Below are positions 11,508-25,400 of a DNA stretch of 64,000 nt, piece after piece (the stretch's first letter is position 1; every line of letters begins with the position of its first letter). The translations under genes and the position numbers were made by a program. A model generated the notes under the pieces. That model ran no database searches and was not told the DNA's origin. It saw only the letters and a list, made by a program, of their open reading frames with translations. Source of the DNA: Euryodendron excelsum (taxonomy: Eukaryota > Streptophyta > Magnoliopsida > Ericales > Pentaphylacaceae). The stretch spans positions 81,557,275 through 81,621,274 of the forward strand of contig CM065377.1 of NCBI GenBank assembly GCA_033060915.1, written 5' to 3'.

Positions 11508-13461
11508 TCATAGTTTTCGACAAATTGTCATGCCATCACCAATGGGTACCTAAAACTAAAAGCTTTAAGTATATGCATAGAATAAATTGAGTCACTTGAA
11601 ATATGTGACATGGAAAGGGGGAAAAGATACTCATGAACCTACCATACTGATGCTTACTCGTTTGTCCTCCATTATGCTTCTGTTGAAATTTCTTATGCTG
11701 ACGGTCTTTGAGTCATTTACCTGCTCAAAAGAAACCAGTTAGAGTCGCATAACATGGTGTGGCAAGGTTTACAGAGCATATTTATTTATTTATTCACCAG
11801 TGGATTAGCAACTTTTCCATGCCAGAGGACATTATCAATCACAATAAGACCCCCAACCCTCACCTGCAGCAGGACACTAACAACAATCAGTACCTCTTCA
11901 CAAAGCACTACCAGATACAAATTTTGACGGACGCATCAAACTGTACATTGTGGCCTAACCAGTTGTAGCAGCAATTCAAAGTATTCCGCATACATTCTCT
12001 TTTCAGCGTCAACAAATGCAAAGTCATAACTGCATAAAAGAAGAGATGTGGTGAAATTCTATTTCATTTGTAATAATATACCTGGACAAAACTATAGTAA
12101 TTTTGTCCATCACAAATTAAAAAAATGAAGAATGCACATTTCAACAGGCAAAATTCTTTGAACTGCAACACATGCAGAGGAGTTGTAAGCATCTGTAAGT
12201 TTATCCTAGGAAAACTATATTAGATTGCCCATAAAAGTAACAGTGAGCATGGTCTACAGGGAACAGAAGACTAAATAAATGTCTATTAACATGAGAAGAA
12301 TTTCATATGACTACCTGGGCACAGCTCATTCAATGTTCATCTGCCCCTTTTACATGTCAGCTATATTTAAGACATGCGATACAAGGAGAAATCACAGCAC
12401 AGTTTCAAGAACTATTAACTACATTTAACTGGGCTCTATATTCTAAATACCTGCAAGTTTCCCCCTTCTGAATCATAGATTTTAAAGCATCTGCTGCCAG
12501 ACCATGTTTCACATCCACCTAATACAAATTATTTTATCTCAGTACCATACAAACATCAATGGAAGGAAAGAGTATCCCAACTATGTAAAGGTAGAAATGC
12601 AAGCAATGGCGAATCCAGGAATTTTCTCCAATGGAGGCAGAAAATACTCTTGAAAAATTATTTATAAATAAAATGACAAATTTCAAGAAATAAAAAGAAT
12701 ACGAGAATATTGAAATTCTATATATCGATAGCAATGTTTCTTACACAAAACACTGTTCAAATTAATGGATCACATTACAATAATCCCTTTCGTTATTTAA
12801 TATTTTGAAACCTTTGCAAAATAACTTCATTATGTATGGTGTTGAATATGTCTCTTTCAATGTATGTCACCAAACAATCATTCATCCACTCATCTCCCAT
12901 GCAATCATGAAGTGGATCAATCCCTAATTTAATGGGTAAATGAGTTTGGGTTGGGTAAAAAAAATTTTAAAATGGGTATTAGGTATTGGGTTCGATCGGG
13001 CAAAGTCCATTTTTAATTGGGTCGGATTAAAAAAAAAAAAATTTCAAAATTCAATGGAGGCGGCCAACACCGCTCCGACATGCGTCGGTCTGCCCCTAAA
13101 TGTAAGTTAACATAGACAGAAACTTTGCCCTTGTGAAGGTAGAATAGAGTGACAGAAATGAATGATAGGCTATATGTTTGAAGGTGGGGAAGAGAATAAA
13201 TAGCAGCAGTCAAAATATAATGGTGCCTTTAGCAGTTCTCGGGAAGCATATTTAGCAGATATTCATCACAGAATCCATTATTTGCAGAACTAAATACTTC
13301 TATAATACAAGCATTAGCAAAGAGATAAGACTCACCTTGTGCGAAACGCCAGCTTGATCATAATACCTTCTTGCGACCTCTAGAGATATGGCGTCTTTTT
13401 CACAAGCAACTAAATGGCCTGATTCTGGTAGGACTAAAGCAATAGCCAATGAAGAGTATCC
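11508..13461 (-). CDS. Methyltransferase exons 4-9 (catalytic C-terminal half)
   Basis: This is the compact 3' block of the gene. Exon 4 (13336-13461) completes the SAM-binding loop with [20 protein letters not shown]. Exon 5 (12451-12518) encodes [19 protein letters not shown]. Exon 6 (11960-12029) carries the metal-binding Asp in FVDAEKRMY. Exon 7 (11798-11863) carries the second conserved Asp-Asn pair ([11 protein letters not shown]). Exon 8 (11643-11720) encodes [20 protein letters not shown], and exon 9 (11508-11549) the last 13 residues. Exons 5 and 6 share a split Ser codon (AG|T); all other boundaries fall between codons, a regular pattern that supports the model. Confidence 0.9.
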
Positions 13462-16400
13462 CTGAATTTCAAAATAATTAGATTGGTAAAGATGTGCTTT
13501 GCGAGATTCTGACAATATGACTCTTCTTTGCAAGAAAAGTTATATGCTTTCAGTGAAAACAGGAAAGACAAAAGAGAACATCACTGTGAGGACTAGTAGA
13601 AAGTAGTGATCCTAAGCTTACCTCTGAAATGAATGCTAAACAGCCTCTAGAAGAAACATGTCAATCAATCATGGATGACGTTGTTTCCATTTCATAAATC
13701 AAGAGGACTATATTGATGTTAATTGTGAAAGTAATCCATCAGTTGACAATGAACCTTCGCATTGCCAAACAGTTGTAGCCTATATATCCAAGTGTTAATG
13801 GAAAGACTACAAGAAAATAACATGTTTGCTAGCTTTTCAAAGTTTATTCTGAATGAGGAATTAATAAAACAACAGTACCACACATGGTCCTTATTCCCAA
13901 AAAATTGCAAATTCAGTAGTGTGGTATTTAAGACCTCTGCAGTCTCAGCAACAAGACAACGGAAAAATGACAACCATAAGTATCAATTATGGTACTTCGC
14001 CCCGCAGAGTCTGTTGACGACTACCTTTATTTCAACTAATGAAAGGTATTTTTGGAGAGAACAAGGATCATATAATATATTGCCACACTTGCTGTTAAAG
14101 GTGCTAGATTATGGCACAGAATGGAAACGGAAAGAGAGAGTTACGACAGACGTCAATAATTCAAAATAACTTGGTGCACCAAGAACAAGAGTAAACTCTC
14201 AAAATCAAAAATATTATCGATCAAAAGTTGAATACAAAGTGAAGGATACAATCCTTTATATAGAACCTATCCAAGCAGGAAATGAAAATCAAATTAAAGC
14301 GGTAAATGAAAATCAAACTAAAGAGGCAAAACTAGTCAAATTTGAGAGAGGCTCCAAACTTGACTTTAAGAGGAGAACTAGTCAACTTTGAGAGAGGCTC
14401 CAAATTTGACTGTAAAGTGGGATATGAAAATTAAATCAAAGCGTGAAAATTTGAAAATTTGTAAATCTAATCAAAGTGAGAAAATTTGTCCTACATAGGT
14501 CCCCTACGCTTGAAAAGAACTCGATCTCGAGTGATAGGGCGGATAAAGCAGTTCTTCAGCATGGTACTCAGATAATAATTTATCCGTCATGAAACTGTAC
14601 TTCTTGAGGTTGATGAATAGCTGGGTCTCCTTCAGAACAGTTAACACTAGTAGCAGGTGGTGCACATGTTCTGACTCTGATTTGTTATAGATAAGGATAT
14701 CATCAAAGTAAAGAAGGACAAACTCACCTACAAAGGGCTGCAAGGTTTGATTCATCACGCACATGAAGGTGCTTGGTGTGTTAGACAACCCAAAAGGCAT
14801 CACAAGCCACTCATACAACCCATCCTTTGTCTTGAAGCAGTTCTCCACTCGTCTCCTGGTTGGATCCGAATCTGATGATGTCCATTGCGTAGGCCAATCT
14901 TCGAAAATAACGTGAGCATGTCCAACATATTGTCCAAGTGCGGGATAGGAAATCTGTATCAGACAGTTATTTTATTGATGGCACTACTGTCAACACACAT
15001 GTGCCAACTCCTATTTCTTCTTTGATGTGAGCAAGGCTGGCACCGCACATGGACTCATGCTCTCCCGAATGAAACATTTGCATAGTAACTCTTCGACCTT
15101 CTTTCGTAAGATCTTATCTTCCTAAGGACTCATACGGTAGTGTGGAAGATTTGGTAGACTCAGTCAATATGGTGCTAAATTTCTCGCATCGGAGGTAACG
15201 CATCCTCTAAAAGGATCTCCTTAAACTCGTCCGGTAATAGTTGTAAAGTTGCATGTATCTTGGTAGTGGGTGTAGATTTTCCACCACCAGTGACTAGACT
15301 ATCATAGCATAGACCTCTTGTGTCTGCTTAACATTAGTAACTATGACTGATCTTGAAGTAAGGAAAGATTGTCCCTCCAACTTGTCCTACATCAGATGAA
15401 CACTGTTGTTAATTACAGCAGAATTTTTCAAGAGGCTAAGGCACTCATTGATCTGATAAATTTTGTATGTGTGACTTCAATTGAAGTGAATTTGTGTCCA
15501 CTTCAGTTGTGTGACTCTTGTCCACATCGATACTTACATCTAGTGCTTTATCTTTTTATAATACCTCGCAAAAGCTGAATAAGTAAAGCTTGCCAAGATC
15601 TGGAAAACTACAAAATTTTTAAAAAGCACCCTTAAATGGGGTGGACTCGTGGCAATTGACCAGATACGTCCCTATCGCAAACTCGATGCAGTTTACTCCC
15701 TCCAATCCCATCCCTGCCCGTGCCCAATTGTGGGCTTCCCATAGCCATCCTACGGGTTACCCGACTTTCGGATTAAATTGCAATCCTAAATATGGTTCTC
15801 CAATACTATCATGCGAAGCTGAAACTGGCAATATCTAGATGAAAGCCTTCATTGTACTCATAAAGGAATTTCTTTAATCAATAAATAATATTTATTAAAT
15901 AAGCCATGAAGAGAAAGGTCACCCATGTAGAGCTTCAAAGGGGCTGCCAATGTGTACATCATCTTTCATAGAGGACATCAACTCAAACCAAATTTGAATT
16001 GTCCAAAAAAACGGTTTGGAGGGAGACATTCCTAACCGAAGCACATCCCTCGGTTCTCCTTTGTTTTGTGGATTTCTGTTATAAGCCCATGGACCTCCCA
16101 CTTTCTATTCCATGTGGGATCGTGACATCCTCCCCCATCTGAATCTGCGACACCCTTGATGCAGGTCGGACCATCCTGACTACTTCTCCGAGCACTTGGC
16201 GTAGAATCGGACTAAGAATGGGTGGCTCTATACCACTGTCACGGGCCGGCTGCTGCCTACCCCCCTTATAAGCCCACGGACCTCCCACTTTCTATTTGAT
16301 GGGGATCATGACACCATTCTCTGCAAATATCTGGAGCAGTCTGCAGAGAAACTGCAGAACGGGGGTGGTTTGTGAACTGGCCAGTACGGGGGTGGTTTAT

Positions 16401-19400
16401 AAGTTTGTTTTCTCTGCTTCTATCTATTCCATTTGGGTCGAGAGAAATCAGAGGAAATTTCGAAATGAAAATAGAGAAGCTAGCTCTGTCCTAAAGAGAT
16501 TGGTCAGAACGTTAGAGGGCACTTGTAGGTCTCACCAATGTCGTCAAAATCAGCCAAATAGGTTTTTACAGCAAGAATGGAACCTGCCACTATACATTTT
16601 GGGTCTGCATGTAAATATGGTGGGCTCGTTCTGTGTTTGGTTTGTTTGCTTTCAAGTAACTCTAGTGGGTTATGTTTCTGGGTCTTGTTTTTGTTTCTAA
16701 CAGTTGGTTTTCATTTGTTTTTGCTTGCCATTTTTGGCATGCTTGCAGGTCTTTCTCTGGATGGCCCCATATGAGTCCTCTTAGATGGTCTCCATCCATG
16801 ATGCAATGGCCTGGGGTATGAACCTTGTATTCTGCTCTTTTACTGTTTTTCTTTCATATATAAAAGCTCACTCACGCAAAAAAAGAGGAGACATTCCTAA
16901 GGTTTTTAAGGCCTAAAACTCCTCAAATGAAAACTTCTCATTACAAGGTTGGTTCTTGGAGATCATTATGTCAAAAGTTAAAATTTTATCGGCTGCAGAT
17001 ACTTTGCAAAGACGAAAAGAAAATTTCAGCAGCACTTGATGCTCAATATGTAGATATGTGAGAGTGTAGCTGAAGAAAGATCCATATCTATATTCGACTT
17101 AAGTTACATAACCATCAAAATAATTTTGTCTCTCTTGTTGAAAGTTACTTACCATGTTCCATTAATGAAAAGTAAATATAAAACCACAACATCAGCAAAC
17201 AATGTATGCCAACAAATGTAGAATATCTCAAGTTAAAGCGATATATGATGAAAAAAGAGATTCCAAATAATCTCATCCTTCCCTGTAAATTTAATGCAAA
17301 ATTCACAAAATTAATGAAACCTATAGGCACATTCACTCTTAAAAATAGATTCCAAAGTGCTATTTCCATTCATCAAACTTAACAAAATGATTATATAAAA
17401 GTCAAAACTATTGGAAAACACTGCCCCACAAGCACTGATATCAAACATAGTGGGACAGCATAGTATGAGGTTTTTAAGGCTGAATTTAAATAATCTTATA
17501 CGGCCAAAAGTTAGTAAAACAAATATGGGACTTTGTGTTTGTGATCGTGTATCAAAAGGATGAGACTCTAGGGAAAGAAGCATTGCTCAGTTCTGGAGGG
17601 CTGTGAACAGTATTCCTCCACAGTAATCACTGGTTGTTTGTGCTCTTTAACTAAGCAGGTTCAGATAATTGAAGTAGGTAACAGGTTAGGCTGGTGAAAT
17701 AGGAAGTTTTAAGGACCAGGAAAGTGCTAGAATGAGTCTGCTTATGGCTCCTAGAAGCTTTGAAAAAGGCAGTTTAAAGAAACAGAAAGGATTAAAATAG
17801 ATCTACTTATGGCTTGGAAAGCTTTGAAAGTGCAGAAAATAATTATAAAAAAAAAAAATAATAGAAGCAGAAACGAAACTAGCATCACACCAACACTCCC
17901 TTAGGTGTCACACCCAAGAATAGAAATAGATCCCACAATTCCAAAAGAATTTCAAAGCTAACACAAACTTGCCGAACTGATAATACTATATAAACTTCTG
18001 AATAATCCATACTCTAACTGTACTTGGAACTTCATGTGTGGAGTGTAAAGACTTCTACTAGTTGGTGGATCTCGTGATCATATGGATCTATGCAAATATT
18101 TTAGGAGACTTAATATTAGGCTAAATTATGCAAGTTTATCTTATTGCGGGGGGTAATTGACAAACCGTGTGTTCTCATTATTTGATTCTTTTTGGTGTTT
18201 AACTGTAAGTACTAGGCATGTAATAAAAGCCAAGCTTTGGCTTATTTTGAAAATATTGAAATTCAGATGTATAGAAGTATATATATATAAGTGCATATAC
18301 ATTTTTGCAACTCTCATTATCTCTTACATTAAATACCATCCCTCTTCCTTTCTTCTCTTTCCTTCTTCTCTTCGTTCTTTCCTCCTCTATTGTGTGTGCC
18401 CTGTCTTATTTTGCATGTATCTTCTCTCCTTTGCCACATTTGTTGTCATTGTTACCGTTAGATACCGTCATCATTACCAACTTAAATGTGCTATCATCTA
18501 TAAGAACCCTGCCATAACCAATGAGACCAAACGCCAATTTGTGGGAAGTAGAAATCAATTGAAACACAATTAATAAGAATACCTTGAGTGACTATACAAT
18601 AATTAGAAGAAGAAAATTTAGACATTAAAGCAAATTAGACACCATAAAGAAATGAGTAGACCAGCTTCATGAGAAACTTAGTGAAGAACACTATCTAGAG
18701 TTAGATGAATATTTTTCCCAATTGACCACAACCTATTGAAGGTAAAAGGATTATTCTACCTATCTCCCCCATTTTTGGGCATAGCGTAGTTGTAATCAAC
18801 ACCATGGCCCCCTAAGCATCCACAAACCAATGCCCTAGTTTCCTTCCCACCAGAATACACAGAGATCCACTTGTGTAAGATACAAGATACTTCTAAAAGA
18901 GTCTGAGTCGAAAGTCTAGGTTATAATTTTCTCGTAAAGGTCCCTTCCCAAACTAAATGATAGTGGCACTCTTCGCAAAGATGCCACCATGATAACCTAC
19001 ATATCTCCTTGCTTGAAGAAATACAACCATGACAGTAAAAAAGTTGATCCCCTCAGTTATGATGTAGGTTGCACCTCTAGCAAATTCACAAATCGGCCAA
19101 CTGACATCTAGGAAGCACAAACACTCTGTTTAGGGCGCCGTATGCATGTCGAACACACAAACTCCTCTGACACATCGGTACACGTGTTGAACACACTAAT
19201 TGGCATGTCTAAAATTTTTATAAATATTTTTCTTAGTAGACATGTCCCGGACATATCGAGAACATGCGTGTCCCTTACTTGGACAAGTTTTGGGACATAG
19301 CGAGTTTGAAATGTTATTATTAAAAACACCCACATCAAATTGTTTGAATCCTGAATTTGTTAGTTGCTATATTGTAATTGTGAATTTATTTACTTATTTT

Positions 19401-22400
19401 CATTTTATTTTTGGTGATTTATGGATGTTACATTATTATACATAGCAAATAAAAATATATAAAAGTATTTTTTTGCCATATCCCCGCCGTGTCCGTATTC
19501 TCATTTTTTTTAAAATGCCGTATCCTGTGTCCGTATCTGTATCCATATCTGTACTCGTGTTTGTCTCCGTGCTTCTTAGGCTGACATTAAGGATTACTTT
19601 GACTGACATGACATGACATGACTTTTAACTAGCAAATTCGTTTTGCCCAACTGAAACTTGTTGGACTACAAGCAACATTGGCAGGAATTGCAAAGGAACC
19701 TAAACTGCTTTGATTTTTATAGGCAAAGATAAAATAAAGGCTCAAAGAGAAATACTTCCCAACTATTTTAAGAAGCAATTACAGGACCAAAGGATAAAAT
19801 TGAGACAAATGTCCTCCAATGTAACTGACTACCAAGGTATATTTGAGGAGGTCTTAATGAGATGTGACATAAGGAAGGAGCCTTTAGTAATAGCCACCAA
19901 GTTCATTAATCGGTTGAAGATAGATATAAAATGAGACGTCAATTTGCACTCCTCTGACAAGTTAGAGGAAGCATATCCTAGGGCTTTAGAGATAGATAAA
20001 CAGTACAACCTTCCCAACAAGAATTGAATAGCTTCTCAAGATGAGGAGACCAAGTAGGCGAGGTCTATTTCTTTTGAAAGGTTGACTGGGATTCATGCTC
20101 GAGGTTAGTTGCTTCCAAAGGATGAACCAAGAGCTACTAACACCAAGGGTAGGGAATCCACTTTTCTTTAGCTCCCATCTGAATTGTCTTACTAGTGAAT
20201 GTCATGAGCACTAAGTTAAGGCTCATGTCACATGTCATTATCCACATTGTAATTTGATCGTTGACCAAGAGGCAGGGGAATCACCCAAGATGAATAATGT
20301 TGGTAAGGTAGTTAACCCTTTAGATGAACTATTAAACACGAGGGAGGAAGGGCAGAAACTTAGGAAAATGACGACACTCATATTAATCTCATCAGATGCA
20401 TTTTATTCACTTCATCGGCATATGTAATAATGTGCGGAAGCAAATCAGCATCTTCCATACAATTTTCAAATATGGGATTAAACTTAGTAAGGTCATTATT
20501 GATGAGGGAAGCTCCATGAATTTGGTCTATAAATTAACTATGGCTATGATGAAGTTGTATATTGAGCTACTCCCGTGGCCATCAAAGATAGCTTGAGGAT
20601 GTAACACTTTGTGTCCAATCACTAAGAATTGCTCAGTTCCTATCCAAATAAGATTTGGTGTGACATCGTACCTATGGATGTGGCCCACATGCCACTTGCT
20701 CTGCCTTAACTTCAGGATTTTGATGTGACTAACCATGGGAGAGAGATACCCATGTTTTCAAGGAAAATGGTAAATCCATCAGATTTAAACTGTAAACTTG
20801 CCAAACCCTTAGAGAAAGATGAGGGTCAAAACTTAGTTTTTTCCTCAGGCACCTAACAAGCAATCCCTGCATGCCTGGACCAAAGGAGAGTTTAAGAAAG
20901 TAGGAAAGGAGACTAGATAGTGTTAGCTTTTAGGGGCCAAAGAGTTCTTCAAGCTGCATCTAAGTTGCTTCAAAATTTCAGTGACAACTACCTAGGAAAT
21001 TTGCCACCTATGAGATATTCAGCACACCATTGATCTAGTCCAAGGATCACTGTTACCGAATCTTCATATTATCACTTCGGTCTAAGGGAACATATGGAAT
21101 TAAATCAGCAAATAGAGGGTCTTTTATAGAAGCATTTCATCCATGGCAGTCTTAGTCCTAGGCTAGGAAGCACAGACCCTTAAGAAAACTCTCGTATGCG
21201 TGTTAGACACCTCTAGGACACGAACACGCGTTGAACACGTGTTTGACACACCGTCAAACGTGTCCAATTTTTTTTTAATTTTTTTTTCTTCGGACATGAC
21301 TTGGGCACGATGTCTTATTTTAGATACTTCGTGGACACGACAACATTTCTACTGCAAATTTTAAAAATAAAAGATGGGGTATATTTTGTTATTTTAAAAA
21401 CTTGAATTTGAAAAATAAAAAAGAAAAAGGTTCAATTCGTTGATCGAATGAAATTTCTACTATAAATTTCTACATAAATTTTTTGCTTTATTTATGATTT
21501 CTAGTTCCATTCTATGCAAATTTATTGACAATGCCTTAAATTAGTGTTCTCTTGTATTTTTTATTAGCTTTGAATAATATAATTATATATATATATGATA
21601 TATAAAAATCATATATTTTTGCAGCGTTGTCGCCGTGTCATTAATAGCATTTTTTAAAAATCATTGTATTGGCGTATTCGTGTTGTGTCGTGTCCGTATT
21701 CTGTGTCCGTGCTTCTTAGGTCCTACGCCATACCTGCATTGACACCAAGAAAGATGGCTCTGGAAAATATGTGGTGATAGCAATGAAATTAATGAAATCT
21801 TAGTCAAGTCTAAATTTCCTATACCTCAACATGTTGGATCTAATAACTGACACTCAAGGATTCTCCATAACTTACTACACAATGGATACCATCAAATCCT
21901 TATTAGAACAAGTGATAAGTGGAAAACTGCCTTTAAGATCCTAGATGGATTGTATGGATGGTTAGTCATGCCCTTTGGTTCATCTAATCCTCCTAGCACA
22001 TTTACGAGGGGCATAAGTTGATAACTTTGGTCTTTCCTCCTTTCACTGGAAGTTCTGATGGAGAATGGAGAAAATAAGTTGGGGTCCTTATCATTAGGAA
22101 TTTTTATTTTCGTTATATATATTTAATAGAGTATTTATTTTAGTTTCACAATTGAATATTGCTATATGGGTATTGATTACGTATAACAAAAGCAGCAGTG
22201 TCCTATTTTTTCCTCTGGTACATTTCTAGTTTCCTTACTTATCCTTTCACTTGCTTTTAGTTTCTTGTGCGTCCCCATATGGCTTTTCCCTCTACCTGAG
22301 GCAGTTGAAGCTACACGTGATGTCATTGGCTGCATCCTACGAAGTTATTTTATTGCTAGGGTGGGGAACACATATAACAACACAACTTGGTCAAGGTGGG

Positions 22401-25400
22401 ACCACATACAACACTGCAACCATTTGCCTTACTCGTGGTCTACTCAATTTTATTTATTTACTAGTTTTAGACCAGTGCGATCCAAGGGATTTGTTTTTTA
22501 TTTTTTTAAACTTATTGGTGTTGTTCAGTCCCAACAAAACAATTGTCCTTGTTTGAATGTTATTCCACACAGCAATAGTACTAAATAAAACATTCCAATG
22601 GTTTTTCTTGTTTGAAAAATGCTATTCTTCTAGAATTTTTGACAGTGACAGTTTTGATAAAGAGGGTGACTTAATTATCATATTTAGAACATTTTTTCAA
22701 TGAAGTATTACAATTAGCAATAGTTCATGTATCTAAATAATAGTTAAAGGAGTTAATGAGACAGAAAAGATGCATTTCAATAGAATTCAATAGATGCAAT
22801 GTATAGTGGTGAAAGTTTTGTTCTATGAAATACATGAACTAAAGAAATACAGTGAACCGAAATTTAAAAAAATAAATACAGTGAGCCTAAGAAACAGCTT
22901 ATATATTTGCAGACCATTTGCAATTCAATGGATCCAATGTATAGTGCTATAAGTTTTCTTATACAAAATACATGAAGTAAATAATTATAGTGATCCGTAG
23001 TTCAAAAAAATAAATTACATTAGCCAAAGAGACTGCTCAAATACTTAAAAGACTATTTATTCTTTTTGAGAGAAAAATTATTAACAAAAACCTAAGAGCC
23101 GGTTAAAATGAGTCACTTGTTGCAACCACAGTGATAGTGGCCTCCTTTTCTGTATTGTATATAGATACAAATTTATGTATGAAATGAATATTTAACGTGA
23201 CATTTATTTGTTATTATATTATTTAAGGAGACAAAAAATAATGGTAGCTACCTAGAGTGATACTATTATTCCATCAACTCAAAGAAATGCCTATTTAAAT
23301 TTCAATAAAGATGAAGAGTCAGGTCTGCAAGAAAAGATAAATGTTAGCAACAACTGAATCAACTTTTTTATCCCATTAGGTTTTCCACCAATTTGTCACT
23401 AACTAAGCCAATTTTTTCATCAATTAGTTATCATAAAAAATTACTTAATAAAAATAAGCAAAGAATTATAATTCCTATCTCATAGGGTAATAACAAAGGC
23501 TACAGGACATCAGGTTTGATTGCTTTACGATAATTATGTAGGTTCGTCATTCTTGAAAATAGAACTTTTTTCTTTTTTTGGTAGAGGTTTCTCTATAAAT
23601 TGAGGTAACAAAAGAGGGCAAACGAGGCAGCAATGGACCATGTTGGTAACAAAAACTGATATTGGGTTGGAAATCATAAATGAGTGGCTGCAAAGGTGGT
23701 GGTTGTGGTGATGCCGTGGAGACAACTGTGAATTGATGGTGGTATTAGATCAAAGAGGTAGCTATGTGGTGGGAGGTGGCCTGGTGGTATTGGTGTTGAT
23801 GGTAATACTAGACTGGGCATTGTTATACTAGCAGTGATTATTTGATAGTGACAATGGCAAATTTGCGATGTAGTGATAGAATAGTTGTTAAATTTGGTAA
23901 GAAAATAGAGAGAGATCAGAGTATTTAAGGCAGAAACGGAAAAGCGTCATGGTAAACGTGTCAAGATACTACGATCTGATCGTGGTGGCGAGTACCTCTT
24001 GGGAGAATTTTTGGATTACTTATCAGATGAGAGAATTGAGTCCTAATTGTCTAGACCAGGTATGCCACAACAAAATAGTGTAGCAGAAAAAAAGAACAAA
24101 ACTCTTATAGATATGGTTAGACCTATGATAAGTTATTCAGATTTGCCTAATTCGTTTTGGGGTCATGCACTTGAAACAGCAACATACATTCTAAACTTGG
24201 TACTATCTAAGTCAGTTACTATTACTCCCACAAAACTGTGGTATGGGCGCAAGCACAGTCTACGACATGTTCGGATATGGGAGAGTCCAGCACACGTGCT
24301 GAAAGAGAAAACAGATAAGTTAGAATCGAAAATAGATGTCTATTTCTTTGTTGGGTACCCTAGAGGAACAAAAGGTGGTTTATTTTATTGTCTCAAGAAT
24401 TAAAAGGTCATTATTAGCACCAATGCTCGATTCTTAGAAGAGGAGTATGTAACGAACCACAAACCCAAAAATAAGATTGTTCTAGAAGAGCTGAGAGGAG
24501 ATAGACCAGCACATACTTCTTCATTACCTTCAGTACAAAAAGAAACACTATAAGACCAAGTCATAGTGGACAGTTCGATATGTAGAACTTGGGAGAAGTC
24601 AGTCACATTCTTGGGATCAAGCTTTTGCGAGATCACAAGCATAGAATGCTAGGCTTATCACAAGCTATTTATATCGATAAGATTCTTGCCCGTTTTAGCA
24701 TGCAGGATTCTAAGAAAGGGTTCCTCCCTTTTTAGACATAAAATCTCTCTAATTAAGGATCAGTGTCCTAAGACACCGATTGTGGTAGAGAACATAAAGG
24801 TAGTTCCCTATGCATCAGCAGTGAAAAGCCTTATGTATGCTATACTTTGCACTAGACCTGACATCTATTTTGCCGTAGGCATAGTCAAAATATCAGTCAA
24901 ACCCAAGACAAGAACATTGGACTGTGGTAAAGAATATAATCAAGTACCTGAAAAGAACCAGGGATTATATGTTAGTTTACCAGGCAGATGGTCTAGTACC
25001 CATTGGATACACAAACTCAGATTTCTAGTTAGATAAGGATTTCAGAAAATCGATCTCGGAATATGGTTTACCTTAGGAGGTGGAGCCATTAGTTAGAGGA
25101 GTATCAAGCAATCATGTATTGCTAACTCCACCATGGAGGCCAAGGAGGCCGTTTGGCTTATAAACTTTCTGTTGGATCTAAGATTAGTACCTTCAGTACA
25201 ATCGCCTATTACACTTTATTATGATAATAGCGAAGCGGTTGCTAACTAGAAGGAACTTAGGACCTACAAGAGGGTAAAACACATAGAGCATAAGTATCAC
25301 CTGATACGAGACATAGTGCACAGAGGTGATATGGTGGTTGCTAAAATTGCATCAGTAGGCAACCTGGCAAGACTTTTGATAGTCATTTAGAAGAGATGGG

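Noticed and set aside
16079..16313. Cassandra-type TRIM
   Set aside because: No 5S rRNA promoter-like segment is present in the 77-bp LTR.
22251..22588. Two overlapping plus-strand frames of about 100 codons
   Set aside because: They overlap each other in different frames, have no splice context or motif, and lie in an intron dense with transposon debris.
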